Positions 45,028 through 54,265 of a DNA stretch of 64,000 nucleotides are shown here, one piece after another. The stretch comes from Methanococcus vannielii SB. GTDB lineage: Archaea; AGJL01; Methanococci; Methanococcales; Methanococcaceae. The DNA lies in NCBI RefSeq assembly GCF_000017165.1, contig NC_009634.1:1656049-1720048 (forward strand). The letters run 5' to 3'. The position numbers and the translations under genes are program-made. The notes beneath the pieces were generated by a model. That model had not been told where the DNA came from, ran no database searches, and saw only the letters and a list, made by a program, of their open reading frames with translations. Numbering within the stretch: the stretch's first letter is position 1; each line of letters begins with the position of its first letter.

Positions 45028-45658
45028 AATTTTTTTATATATGCTAATATTTATAGTTTCAGTTGTAGTATTAACGTCAAAATTCTTGTATCCTCCAAAT
45101 ATACAGGTAATAGTTCAAGCTGATACCACTTATATTCAAGAAGTTCCAAATGTATACACAATCTATGATTGCATCATCATGGTTTTATCATCATTTTTAT
45201 TAGCAATAAGTACCACGCTAATTTATTTTACATTAAAAGAGTTAGAGACGCCCGAATCCAAAAATACCGGAAATATTACTTTAAACGATTTATCTGAATT
45301 AAATGAACATATTGGAAATATAATTTCTTTAAAAGTGGAAAGCGAAATTAAGAAAGGAACTGAAAACATTGAAAATTTAAATATGGAAGAACCATCTAAA
45401 AAAGCGATAAATAATGATAAAAAAGAGTTAGAAGACGCTGAAAAAATTCAAAAGTTGGTAAATATATTAAAAGGAAATGAAAAAACAATTATAACTGTTT
45501 TAATGAATCATGGTGAAATGACACAAAGGGAGCTTTTTGAACGGACTAAAATTCCAAAATCAACACTTTCAAGAACATTATCTGATTTAGAACTTAGGGG
45601 CATAATTTTACGATATGATCACGGCATAAGTAAAAAAGTAAAATTAAACAAGCTATAA
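45011..45658 (+). CDS. Membrane-bound winged-helix transcriptional regulator
   Basis: 215 residues. Two membrane helices (about 7-25 and 53-78) enclose a short outside loop. A charged linker follows, then a C-terminal winged helix (about 145-212: IITVLMNHGEMTQRELFERTKIPKSTLSRTLSDLELRGII). This layout fits archaeal membrane-tethered regulators. ATG 45011 after GGGAA. Probably responds to its extracytoplasmic partner and binds the inverted repeat upstream of the operon. Confidence 0.8.
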   Translation: MSPKVKIFLYMLIFIVSVVVLTSKFLYPPNIQVIVQADTTYIQEVPNVYTIYDCIIMVLSSFLLAISTTLIYFTLKELETPESKNTGNITLNDLSELNEHIGNIISLKVESEIKKGTENIENLNMEEPSKKAINNDKKELEDAEKIQKLVNILKGNEKTIITVLMNHGEMTQRELFERTKIPKSTLSRTLSDLELRGIILRYDHGISKKVKLNKL

Positions 45659-45690
45659 TTTTTTAAATATCGTTAACTTAAATTATTTTA

Positions 45691-45912
45691 TTAACTTACA
45701 TTAATCTTAGATATTTTTTCACAAGTTTCTGATGAAAGGTTAAGTAATGAGTTACTAGTCTGGTTTGCGGTTTTTCCAGCCCCTGTATCGGAATATTTTG
45801 AATTTAATACATAAAAATAACTTGCAACTACAGAAACTACTACTGCACCTGCAACTAAAATTCCAATTTCCATTGAAACCTGCCCTGTTTTAGAAGATAT
45901 TTTTTTAAACAT
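45691..45912 (-). CDS. Type IV pilin-like protein with class III signal peptide
   Basis: 73 residues. KKISSKTGQVSMEIGILVAG is the class III signal with the QxSxE core of methanococcal pilins (DUF361), which the peptidase EppA cuts before Gln. The hydrophobic helix that follows packs in the pilus core. No other pilus genes are near. The mature part is short, so it may be a minor pilin. Confidence 0.8.
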   Translation of the reverse strand: MFKKISSKTGQVSMEIGILVAGAVVVSVVASYFYVLNSKYSDTGAGKTANQTSNSLLNLSSETCEKISKINVS

Positions 45913-46028
45913 AATTTCCCCGACATAAAAAACAATTATTAAACTTTCAAAACATGTTTAATAATATCTTCTAAATCCTATATATATTGTAATATAAACG
46001 TTAATAACAATAAATTTAAAAAGAGTTT

Positions 46029-47081
46029 TTAAACTATTTTAAACCGTCTTTTAGTTAGATTTGCAAGTTTTACAAGACTTAACATTATTGGAACTTCGAC
46101 TAATACTCCAACCGTAGTTGCAAGAGCGGCTCCACTTTCAATTCCAAAAAGCGAGATTGCAACTGCAACCGCAAGTTCGAAGAAATTACTTGCGCCAATA
46201 AATGATGCTGGGGCACAAACATTATGTGGAAGTTTCCACTTAAATCCCCACATATATGATATTCCAAATATAAAATACGTCTGTATAATTAATGGAATTG
46301 CAATTAATAAAATATACAAAGGATTATTTAAAATTAAATCCCCCTGAAATGAGAATAATAGAATTAAAGTCAATAGTAACCCAAAAACTGAAATATTATT
46401 TAATTTTGGAATAAATCTTTTTTCAAACCATTCTATCCCCTTATTTTTTAAAAAGTATATTCTTGAGGAGTATCCAAAAACTAAAGGTATTACAACATAC
46501 AAAATTACGGAAATAAATAACGTGTCATAGGGAACTGGAATATTACTTAAACCCATTAAAAGTCCAACAATTGGTGCAAAAGCTATTAAAATAATTAAAT
46601 TATTTGTTGAAACTTGTAGTAATGTATAAAGAGGATCTCCTTTTGAAAGGTGAGACCAAACAAATACCATTGCAGTACAAGGTGCTGCTCCAAGAAGTAT
46701 TGCGCCTGCAACATATTCTTTTGCAAGTTCTAGCGGTAATAATTCAAGATATCCTGAAAATAATGTTACAAGGAAAAAGTATGCAATTAAAAACATACTA
46801 AATGGTTTTATTAGCCAGTTTATTATCCAAGTGATTGAAAGACCTTTAAATAAGTGAGATTTACCTAAATTTTTAACTGCAGAAAAGTCTATTTTAACCA
46901 TCATTGGGTATATCATAAACCATATTAATACTGCAATAGGAATATTAACTCCCGATAATGTAATATTTGATAGGTACATTGGTAAATCCGGTAAAAATTT
47001 TCCAAGCAGTATTCCAAAAATAATACATAAAAATACCCAAAATGAAAGATACTTTTCAAAAAAACCGATATTTTTTGCCAT
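46029..47081 (-). CDS. acr3: Arsenite efflux permease ACR3
   Basis: 350 residues, ten membrane helices, with the ACR3 pattern GAAPCTAMVFVWSHLSKGD and SNFFELAVAVAISLFG. It extrudes arsenite using the proton gradient. Last of three genes in the arsenic operon with a thioredoxin-like gene (13 bp before) and arsC. GGTGG precedes ATG 47081. Confidence 0.9.
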   Translation of the reverse strand: MAKNIGFFEKYLSFWVFLCIIFGILLGKFLPDLPMYLSNITLSGVNIPIAVLIWFMIYPMMVKIDFSAVKNLGKSHLFKGLSITWIINWLIKPFSMFLIAYFFLVTLFSGYLELLPLELAKEYVAGAILLGAAPCTAMVFVWSHLSKGDPLYTLLQVSTNNLIILIAFAPIVGLLMGLSNIPVPYDTLFISVILYVVIPLVFGYSSRIYFLKNKGIEWFEKRFIPKLNNISVFGLLLTLILLFSFQGDLILNNPLYILLIAIPLIIQTYFIFGISYMWGFKWKLPHNVCAPASFIGASNFFELAVAVAISLFGIESGAALATTVGVLVEVPIMLSLVKLANLTKRRFKIV

Positions 47082-47094
47082 TTTTCATCCACCA

Positions 47095-47331
47095 TTAATA
47101 TAGTTTAGATAATTCTTCTTTGATTTCTTCAACACCGGGGACTTTTCCTTCAAATATTACTCCCTCGTTAACCGCAATTCCGGGAGTTATCATTACATAT
47201 TCTGAAATTTCGGCAATATCTGTAACTTTTACAATTTCAGCATTAATTTTAAGTTCATCAACCGCTTTTTTTACATTTTTGTAAACTTCAGTACATTTTT
47301 TACATCCTGTTCCAAATATTTTTATGTCCAT
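47095..47331 (-). CDS. Small thioredoxin-like protein (redox-active disulfide type)
   Basis: 78 residues with the active pair GCKKC at residues 9-13 and the cis-proline TPGIAV, the small archaeal thioredoxin-like fold. Placed between arsC and acr3, it probably reduces the arsenate reductase. GGAGT before ATG 47331. Confidence 0.85.
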   Translation of the reverse strand: MDIKIFGTGCKKCTEVYKNVKKAVDELKINAEIVKVTDIAEISEYVMITPGIAVNEGVIFEGKVPGVEEIKEELSKLY

Positions 47332-47377
47332 AGTTTTACTCCTTATTTTTTATAATCTATAATATTTTATTATTGTT

Positions 47378-47453
47378 ATTTTTCTAGCTAAACACATTTT
47401 TTATTATTTATACTTCTTTTTCTAGCTAAACACATTTTTTATTATTTATACTT
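47378..47453. repeat. 38-bp tandem duplication at the arsC 3' end
   Basis: Two copies with period 38, each holding TTCTAGCTAAACACATTT. The second copy includes the stop codon and last two codons of arsC, so the duplication copied the gene's end into the intergenic gap. Recent, because the copies are nearly identical. Confidence 0.75.
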
Positions 47454-47853
47454 CTAATTTTAAAAGTTCTTCAACTTTTATTTTTATTTCATCCCTAATT
47501 TTTCGATAGACTTCAATTTCTTTTCCTGAAGGATCTTCAATATTCCATAAAATATGTTTTTTTGCATTAACGATTGGACAAGAATCAATACAGCCAAGGG
47601 TAACTAAAATATCGATATTTTCAATTTTTTTAAGAAGTTCCAAAATAGTTTCCGGCTTTTTTTTAATCGTTAACCCTAATTCTTCCATAACAGTTACTAC
47701 TTTTTCGTCAAACTGTTCTGTTTTTTCAAGACCTGCACTGTATGCATTTAATCCTAAACTTTTAGCAAAAGATTCAGCCATAACGCTTCTCCTTTTATTA
47801 TGGATGCAAACAAAAGCTATTTTCTCACTTTTCAATTTTAATGGAATATCCAA
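47446..47853 (-). CDS. arsC: Arsenate reductase, low-molecular-weight phosphatase type
   Basis: 135 residues with the P-loop CIHNKRRS: nucleophile C16 and R22 (Cx5R). It reduces arsenate to arsenite for export by ACR3. Cys near 80 and 84 (GCIDSC) are candidates for the disulfide relay that the thioredoxin-like partner would reduce. The start is TTG 47853, four bases after GGTGA. First gene of the operon. Confidence 0.88.
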   Translation of the reverse strand: MDIPLKLKSEKIAFVCIHNKRRSVMAESFAKSLGLNAYSAGLEKTEQFDEKVVTVMEELGLTIKKKPETILELLKKIENIDILVTLGCIDSCPIVNAKKHILWNIEDPSGKEIEVYRKIRDEIKIKVEELLKLEV

Positions 47854-48000
47854 GTTTTCACCAAAAAGGTTAATTAATAACTATCAATATATTTTAAACT
47901 ATATTTATAGTTTTCGATATATCAATATATATTGGTATATATTGATTTATTTTTAAAATATTTAAATATTCAAATATTTTTAAGTATGGTATAAATAAAA

Positions 48001-48107
48001 TAAATTTAAAATAAGTTTTAAAAATAAATTTAAAATAAGTTTTAAAAATAAATTTAAAATAAGTTTTAAAAATAAATTTAAAATAAGTTTTAAAAATAAA
48101 TTTAAAA
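48001..48107. repeat. 24-bp tandem repeat, four and a half copies
   Basis: Unit TAAATTTAAAATAAGTTTTA plus AAAA, starting at 48001, 48025, 48049, 48073 and partly 48097. It fills most of the gap between arsC and the SulP gene (47854-48156). No gene lies there. Such arrays vary by slippage and may affect expression of the arsenic operon. Confidence 0.85.
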
Positions 48108-48156
48108 TTGAAGTTATTTTTATATTTTAAATTTATTTTTTATTACCTATATTTTT

Positions 48157-49815
48157 TTATTTTGGACATGCATTTAGTTCAGGATGCCTTTTTTTCACGA
48201 CTTTCTTTGCAAATTCTAGTGCAGTATCGATATTCTCACAAAAATGCTCTTTACCAATTTTTTCAGTTAGTCCACATTTTTCAAACTTGTGAGTTAGTAT
48301 TTCATTAGCTCCAGAAATAATTAGTTCGATATTTTGTTTTTTACAGGATTCAACAAATTCTTCAAAGTTTTTTATTCCCGTAGCATCAATTATTGGAACG
48401 TGCCTCATACGCAGTATTATTGCAGTAGGTTTTCTTTTTGTAACGACATCAAGGGTACTCTTAAATTTATCGGCAATTCCAAAGAAAAATGGCCCATTTA
48501 CTTCATAAACTTCTATACATGGCGGCACATCTTTTAGTGTAATTGAATGAGGGTCTTCTTCAGGTGAAAGTTTGCTGACCTTTGAAATCTCGCTAACTTC
48601 AATTAGCCTTTGTATAAATACTAATACTGCAAGTACCATTCCAGCTTGGATTGCAACGTTTAAATTTATGAACACCGTTAAAAGAAACGTTACTAGTAAA
48701 ACCAAACTGTCTCTTTTTGGCGCAGTAAATAATATTGATTTAAAATGCTTTATCTCTGACATGTTCCATGCAACAATTACTAAAATTGCAGAAAGTGTTG
48801 CAAGAGGTATTTTAATAATTAAAGGTGCTAAAATAAGCATGAATACAAATAACATTACTGCATGGGTTATTCCAGAAATTCTTGAAGTTGCTCCTGCTTT
48901 GATGTTTGTTGCAGTACGTGCAAGGGCGCCTGTTGCAGGAATTCCTCCAAAGATTACTGAAAAAATGTTTGCAAATCCCTGCCCTATAAGTTCTTTGTTT
49001 GACTTGTGTTTATCTCCAGTCATGCCATCAGCTACAACAGCACAGAGTAATGACTCTATTGCACCTAAAAACGCAATAGATAAGGCACTTGGAAACAAAT
49101 GTTCTATTTTTTCAAGCGTTATTTCTGGAATCATTGGCATCGGAATTACGTTTGGGATCTGGCCGAATTTTGATTCTATTGTTTCAACAGGTAAATTAAA
49201 TATATTTACTAGTAAAATACTCGCTATTATTGCAATAATTGGCCCAGGAATATTTTTAACAATTTTTTTTGAATGAATTATTAAAACTACTGAAATTAAT
49301 GATAGTATCAGTGCATAAGGATTTATTGATGAAATGTGTGAAATATATAAAAACCATTGATCAATGAATTTTGCAGGAACGCTTTCTAAACTCAGCCCAA
49401 AGAAGTCTTTTATCTGCGAAGAAAATATAATTACTGCAATTCCCGATGTAAATCCCATTGTAACCGGATATGGTATATATTTAATAATACTTCCAAGTTT
49501 TAGTATCCCCATTAATATTAAAAGTAGCCCTGCAATTATTGTTGCAATTACGAGTCCTTCATAGCCGTGAGTTACGACAATGCTATATAATATAACTACA
49601 AAAGCTCCAGTTGGCCCACCTATTTGGTATTTGCTCCCTCCAAATAGTGAAATAAGTAGCCCTGCAATTATTGCAGTAAAAAGACCTTTTTCAGGTGAAA
49701 CGCCTGATGCTATTGCAAAAGCCATTGCAAGGGGCAGTGCGACAATTGCAACAGTAGTTCCTGCAAACAAATCTGCTCGAATATTTTCAAATTTTATGTT
49801 TTGATTTAGTTTCAT
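48157..49815 (-). CDS. SulP family anion transporter with STAS domain
   Basis: 552 residues, 12-14 membrane helices (residues 15-410) with GGSKYQIGGPTGAFVVIL and SVIFGGIPATGALARTATNIKAGA, then a cytoplasmic STAS domain (about 430-540) with IIDATGIKNFEEF. The family carries sulfate, bicarbonate or other anions. Substrate cannot be read; a link to arsenate or molybdate is possible but unproven. ATG 49815 after GAGGGA. Confidence 0.9.
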   Translation of the reverse strand: MKLNQNIKFENIRADLFAGTTVAIVALPLAMAFAIASGVSPEKGLFTAIIAGLLISLFGGSKYQIGGPTGAFVVILYSIVVTHGYEGLVIATIIAGLLLILMGILKLGSIIKYIPYPVTMGFTSGIAVIIFSSQIKDFFGLSLESVPAKFIDQWFLYISHISSINPYALILSLISVVLIIHSKKIVKNIPGPIIAIIASILLVNIFNLPVETIESKFGQIPNVIPMPMIPEITLEKIEHLFPSALSIAFLGAIESLLCAVVADGMTGDKHKSNKELIGQGFANIFSVIFGGIPATGALARTATNIKAGATSRISGITHAVMLFVFMLILAPLIIKIPLATLSAILVIVAWNMSEIKHFKSILFTAPKRDSLVLLVTFLLTVFINLNVAIQAGMVLAVLVFIQRLIEVSEISKVSKLSPEEDPHSITLKDVPPCIEVYEVNGPFFFGIADKFKSTLDVVTKRKPTAIILRMRHVPIIDATGIKNFEEFVESCKKQNIELIISGANEILTHKFEKCGLTEKIGKEHFCENIDTALEFAKKVVKKRHPELNACPK

Positions 49816-49970
49816 ATGGCTTTATCCCTCGTTTAATACGCTTATAGCTGTTATATGTGATTTTTTTGGATTATTAAGAGTATCATACTTAGTATTTAAA
49901 GTTATTTACAGACTATAAACGAGGTAAAAATGGCCATATAATCAATTAGCTATTAGTAATAAACAATTAA

Positions 49971-50006
49971 TGCCAAAAATTGGTATGAATCTGCCAAAAA
50001 TTGGTA
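49971..50006. promoter_or_regulatory. Two operator-like repeats 21 bp apart with leaderless promoter
   Basis: TGCCAAAAATTGGTA occurs at 49971-49985 and 49992-50006, each nearly an inverted repeat (CCAA/TTGG). Just after lies TATAAATA (about 50009-50016), 29 bp before ATG 50041. No ribosome site precedes that ATG, so the mRNA is probably leaderless. Two sites 21 bp apart lie on the same DNA face. Confidence 0.65.
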
Positions 50007-50040
50007 AGATATAAATACGATAAAACATAACTTAGAGAAT

Positions 50041-50658
50041 ATGAACTCAATTGATAAAATTTACCGAGCATACTATACATCAAAGAAAAATCCACTATAT
50101 TTTAGCGAATTAAAAGAATTAACTGGACTTTCGAATAGTTCGCTTCAAAATAGCTTAAAAAAACTTGAATCTGAAAAACAAGTAAAAAAGATTAAGGAAA
50201 AGTCAAATACCTTTTATCTACTTAAAAATTCAAAAAAAACAGTATTTAAATTTTCAGAAATTGATGTGGAACGTTTCCAAAAATTAAACAGGAATGTAAG
50301 GGCACCAATACAAGAACTAATTGAAAATTCGCCAAAACAGCTTTCTTTTATATTATTATTTGGTTCTGCTTCAAGAAAGAAAGAAACTGAAGATAGTGAT
50401 ATTGATTTAATGGTAGTAACTTATTCATTTTCAGATTTAGAACTTAAAAATAAGTATAAAGAAGAATTAGATGCTTTTTTTGAGATGGCAAAATCAAAAG
50501 CGGAAGTTATATCGTTATACCCAATCAATATAGTATTGGTTGAATTAGATTTTTTCATGAAGTCAAAAGATCACCTCGTAAATCAGGCTAAATTAACAGG
50601 TTTTCCAGTTTTTGGACATCAAAATTATCACGAGGCAGTTTTAAATGTTAAACGTTGA
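50041..50658 (+). CDS. HTH-nucleotidyltransferase (MNT) protein
   Basis: 205 residues. A winged-helix part (5-62: FSELKELTGLSNSSLQNSLKKLES) precedes a minimal nucleotidyltransferase domain with GS at 108-109 and D120, D122 (SDIDLMVV). MNT-HEPN pairs are toxin-antitoxin systems in which MNT can add AMP to HEPN. The HTH likely binds the two sites upstream. Overlaps the HEPN gene by 14 bp. Confidence 0.85.
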   Translation: MNSIDKIYRAYYTSKKNPLYFSELKELTGLSNSSLQNSLKKLESEKQVKKIKEKSNTFYLLKNSKKTVFKFSEIDVERFQKLNRNVRAPIQELIENSPKQLSFILLFGSASRKKETEDSDIDLMVVTYSFSDLELKNKYKEELDAFFEMAKSKAEVISLYPINIVLVELDFFMKSKDHLVNQAKLTGFPVFGHQNYHEAVLNVKR

Positions 50659-51157
50659 AGAATATTTTAAAAATAAGTCAAAACTCGAAAGAAATTATGA
50701 ATTCCACATTTCAAAAAAGACTCTATCCTATGAATCCCATGCAAAGTCCCTAGTTAATGCCCACGTAGATAAAGCAAAGCACAATCTTTCATTTGTAAAC
50801 AATAATTTAAAATATCCAGAATATAACGATTGGAGCGTTGTTGGGCTTTATTATGCAGCATATCATGCAGCACTATCCCTTCTTGCAAAAAAGAATTTTA
50901 TCTCAAAAAGCCATAATGCAACAGTTGTTTTTTTAATAAGGCACTATACGAAAGAATTTAGCGAAAAAGATATTCAATTAATTGATGAACTCTTAATTAC
51001 TAAAAAAGATTTGGCTTTTTACACGGCACTGCGTTCAGAACGACAAAATGCAAGCTATTCAACAGATATAATGTTTGGCCAAAATAAAGTTAGGGAACTT
51101 TTAAAAAAGACAGTAGAGTTTGTAAATAAGGTTGATGACATACTTGAAGAAATTTAG
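50645..51157 (+). CDS. HEPN domain protein, partner of MNT
   Basis: 170 residues, all helical. SVVGLYYAAYHAALSLLAKK and the late SERQNASYST fit the HEPN core; the canonical R-x4-6-H nuclease motif is not evident, the final His being replaced by Tyr. Toxicity is therefore uncertain. Start inside the MNT gene, coupled translation. Confidence 0.8.
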   Translation: MLNVEEYFKNKSKLERNYEFHISKKTLSYESHAKSLVNAHVDKAKHNLSFVNNNLKYPEYNDWSVVGLYYAAYHAALSLLAKKNFISKSHNATVVFLIRHYTKEFSEKDIQLIDELLITKKDLAFYTALRSERQNASYSTDIMFGQNKVRELLKKTVEFVNKVDDILEEI

Positions 51158-51224
51158 CTTCACTTATGTTTTTAGTTTAATTTAAAAATAGTTATATTTT
51201 AAAATAATTATGAGATTTTAATAA

Positions 51225-52295
51225 TTATTTATCCTTTTTTTCATCATTTAATTTGATATTTAGGTCATTTGGGAACCAAATTGTTCGCTGTGGGAATGGA
51301 ATTTCAATTTTTTCGTTATCAAGGGCTTTTTTAATATTTCTTATCATTTCTTTTCTAATATCTAGCCATTTTTCCGTTGGCGCCCATGCTCTAACTGTAA
51401 TATCTACACTACTATCTCCTAAATTATTTGCAAAAACTACGGGTTCTGGTTCAACAAGTACATAAGTCATTTCTCGAAGTACTTTTACTATAATTTCAAC
51501 TGCACGGTCTATATCTTCTTTATATGCAATTCCAATTGTGACTTCTGCACGTCTTGCGGGATACTTTTTGTTATTAATTATCTCTGAATTAAAAACTTTT
51601 TCGTTAGGAATTCTAACTAATACTCCATCCCAAGTTCTTATTCTAGTCGACATCATTTTAATGTCATTTACCATTCCAGATTTATTTCCAATTTCAACTG
51701 AATCACCAATTTTCAACGGTTTGTCAAAATAAAGAAATATTCCGGATATAAAGTTTGAAACAACCGTTTGTGATGCAAAACCTAATATTATACCCGTAAT
51801 TCCCCCTGCAACTAGTAATGTACCTAAACGGTCAGTTAATCCCAATATTTGAAAGCTAATTCCAAAAGCAATAATCATTACAAGGTAATTAAATAATGAT
51901 GCTTTTAACCGGTATTCTACAAATTTTCCTTCCTGGGCCCCCTTTACAAGTAAATATCGTTTGGAACGGTTAGATATTCGGTATGAAAAATAAATAATTA
52001 AAAAGGAGTAAATCAAAGATTTTAAGTCAAAACCAAAGACTTCATATGAAAATAACCCTTCTAGGACGTTTAATGCAAAAATTACGAATATTGCAAGAAT
52101 AAATATTGAAACTAATCCTGCAGTATCTTCATTTAATATCCAAGGGTGTTTGGTATTTTCTGAAAGTACTTTCAGCTGTTTTTCAATAAAATGGGATAGT
52201 AAAAGCCCTAAAGCTATAATACTTACTAATTTTATAATTGACATATGGGGTAATCCATAAAATGAACCATCTAGACTAAAAAATAATTCAAACAT
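51225..52295 (-). CDS. mscS: MscS family mechanosensitive channel
   Basis: 356 residues: five membrane helices, the pore-lining AGGITGIILGFASQTVVSNFISG helix, then the MscS beta domain (PLKIGDSVEIGNKSGMVNDI, TRIRTWDGVLVRIPNEKVF) and alpha/beta C-terminus. It opens on osmotic down-shock. Preceded by GGAGAA; 2 bp from the upstream DUF432 gene. Confidence 0.9.
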   Translation of the reverse strand: MFELFFSLDGSFYGLPHMSIIKLVSIIALGLLLSHFIEKQLKVLSENTKHPWILNEDTAGLVSIFILAIFVIFALNVLEGLFSYEVFGFDLKSLIYSFLIIYFSYRISNRSKRYLLVKGAQEGKFVEYRLKASLFNYLVMIIAFGISFQILGLTDRLGTLLVAGGITGIILGFASQTVVSNFISGIFLYFDKPLKIGDSVEIGNKSGMVNDIKMMSTRIRTWDGVLVRIPNEKVFNSEIINNKKYPARRAEVTIGIAYKEDIDRAVEIIVKVLREMTYVLVEPEPVVFANNLGDSSVDITVRAWAPTEKWLDIRKEMIRNIKKALDNEKIEIPFPQRTIWFPNDLNIKLNDEKKDK

Positions 52296-52297
52296 TT

Positions 52298-52936
52298 TTA
52301 GATTCTCCTTAAAAAACCGCTTACTGGAGTAACGTTTTTAGTCCCATTCAATCCTGATTTCGGGGATTTTATAGTATTTATCATCTCAACGTTTCCATTT
52401 TTTGCCATATTTACCACGGTAGGATAATATGCTTTATTTTCGGAATAAAACATTATCGTATCCCATATTGGAAAAACCAATTTTTCAAAAGTTTTCCATT
52501 CATTTGAACCGTTACTAAGTATGAATTTAACATTACAGTATGATTCAGGTTCTTCAGTATATACTGGGCTTTTATGATACCTTGAAATATCTCCAACATC
52601 GACTGTACCATATAAACAGTATTTTTCCTTTCCAACTTTAAAATGGTCAAGATGGCTTGTACCTATAGTTACTTCTACTTCAAAGGGAGCTTCACAGTAC
52701 CCCTTAAAACTGTCTTTTGGAGGTACTACAACGGGCTCTTCAAAAAATATTGACATATAATGAACTCCATATCCGGTAGCCGGACTTGGAATTATTTTTA
52801 AAGAATAAGAAGATTTTTTAATAAGACACGAATACTTTCCACGTTTATATCTGATTAAATTATTATACTCTTCAATTTCAATTTCAAAATCAAATACTTT
52901 GAATTTTTCAGGCATTAGCGGTTTATATCCAAACAT
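52298..52936 (-). CDS. DUF432 protein
   Basis: 212 residues, mostly beta strands, with the DUF432 patterns IIPSPATGYGVHYMSIFFEEPVVVPP split across strands and PFEVEVTIGTS. Function unknown. It is co-transcribed with mscS, so a role in channel control or osmotic response is plausible. No ribosome site precedes ATG 52936, but a TATA-like TATAAAT lies about 29 bp upstream, fitting a leaderless mRNA. Confidence 0.75.
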   Translation of the reverse strand: MFGYKPLMPEKFKVFDFEIEIEEYNNLIRYKRGKYSCLIKKSSYSLKIIPSPATGYGVHYMSIFFEEPVVVPPKDSFKGYCEAPFEVEVTIGTSHLDHFKVGKEKYCLYGTVDVGDISRYHKSPVYTEEPESYCNVKFILSNGSNEWKTFEKLVFPIWDTIMFYSENKAYYPTVVNMAKNGNVEMINTIKSPKSGLNGTKNVTPVSGFLRRI

Positions 52937-53030
52937 GAACAAATATTCTATTTTTCAAAGATTTATACTTTTTGTAAAATACTTTTTGCAAACTAAAAAA
53001 AGCAATATTTTAAAAATTTTATTTTTAAAT

Positions 53031-54101
53031 TTATGGTTTTAAAAAGTAAAGGTGGCTTTTACATTTGCAATCGCTACATCCAAAGCCAAAAATTCCCTTT
53101 AGAATAGCTTCAAAATCTTTTGAAACACTGCACTCAAAACTGCCATCTGTAACATATATTTCCTTAATGTTTCCAAATTCCAGTAAATAATCTATATGCC
53201 ACCGTTTCTTTTTTTCATCCGATAAGTGGCGGTTTATCCGGTTATAAAGATTTAATGAATTGCCCATTGCAGAACCGATATAAAAATAATCTCCTTTTTC
53301 AAATTGAATTTCTTTTTTCCCAACTAAAATATTCTTTGAATTATTTATCTTTATTCTTAACACGTAAGTTCCACGTTCTCTTGGAATTTTTGTTTTTGAA
53401 ACCTTTTTAAAATTATATTTTTCATAAATCTTTAAAATTTCTAAAATCGAACTATAATAAGGGCATATTTTTTTAATCTCGGGAAAACAAGAACTGCATT
53501 TTGGAACAAAACCACATATATCTTGCCCGAAAATTACTAAACTGTTATTTATTTGTTTCCAGTATTTTTTTGGAAGCTTTTTTCTTAGGGCCATTTCTGT
53601 TTCATTAGGGTTTTTCGTATCTACGTAATTTAAACGATTTGTAATTCTATGAACGTGCGTATCAACACATATTGCATCTTCACTAAATGCAAGAGTCATT
53701 ACTAGGTTTGCAGTTTTTCTACCGACTCCTGGAAGTTTTACAAGTTCATCGATTGAATTTGGGATTTTTGAATTGTACTTTTCAACCAAGATTTTTCCAA
53801 GTTCTTTTAAGTTTTTAGATTTTGTTTTATAAAAGCCAGCCGGATAAACAAGCTTTTCTAACTCGTTAATTGGAATATTTAAAAGGTCTTCTGGATTTTG
53901 TATTACTCTAAAAAGATTTTTTGAGACTTTTGCAGTAGTTTCATCTTTTGTTCTTGCGCTTAAACTTGTGGAAACTAAAATTTTAAATGCCCGTTCTTCA
54001 AAAGTTGAATTTTTAGAAATTTGATCTACAACTGCATCTTTTTTTAATTTTTCGCTTAAAATATCTAAAAATCCATCAAAATTACTTTCAATCGGGTCCA
54101 T
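53031..54101 (-). CDS. nth: Endonuclease III fused to a DUF123 domain
   Basis: 356 residues. The first ~215 are endonuclease III: helix-hairpin-helix [11 protein letters not shown] with catalytic Lys, Asp in VDTHVHR, and four cysteines for the [4Fe-4S] cluster, whose spacing (x5, x2, x7) differs from the usual x6, x2, x5. The last ~130 are DUF123, a GIY-YIG-like fold ([11 protein letters not shown] ... RINRHL). Excises oxidised pyrimidines. This fusion is known in methanococci. ATG 54101 after GGAGA. Confidence 0.88.
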   Translation of the reverse strand: MDPIESNFDGFLDILSEKLKKDAVVDQISKNSTFEERAFKILVSTSLSARTKDETTAKVSKNLFRVIQNPEDLLNIPINELEKLVYPAGFYKTKSKNLKELGKILVEKYNSKIPNSIDELVKLPGVGRKTANLVMTLAFSEDAICVDTHVHRITNRLNYVDTKNPNETEMALRKKLPKKYWKQINNSLVIFGQDICGFVPKCSSCFPEIKKICPYYSSILEILKIYEKYNFKKVSKTKIPRERGTYVLRIKINNSKNILVGKKEIQFEKGDYFYIGSAMGNSLNLYNRINRHLSDEKKKRWHIDYLLEFGNIKEIYVTDGSFECSVSKDFEAILKGIFGFGCSDCKCKSHLYFLKP

Positions 54102-54265
54102 TTTTATCTCCAAAAAGATTTTTTATACTACTTAAAATAAAAATTATAATGTGTAAAATTAATCACGTATCTTATTTATCCATTTTATATTTATTTATCG
54201 ATATTTAATGATTTATACTAATATATACTAATATATACCCATGTTTAATTATAAAGGGGTTTTTT

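Noticed and set aside
48001-48107. CRISPR array
   Set aside because: The 24-bp units are head-to-tail with no spacers; nothing else in the window has repeat-spacer structure and no cas gene is present.
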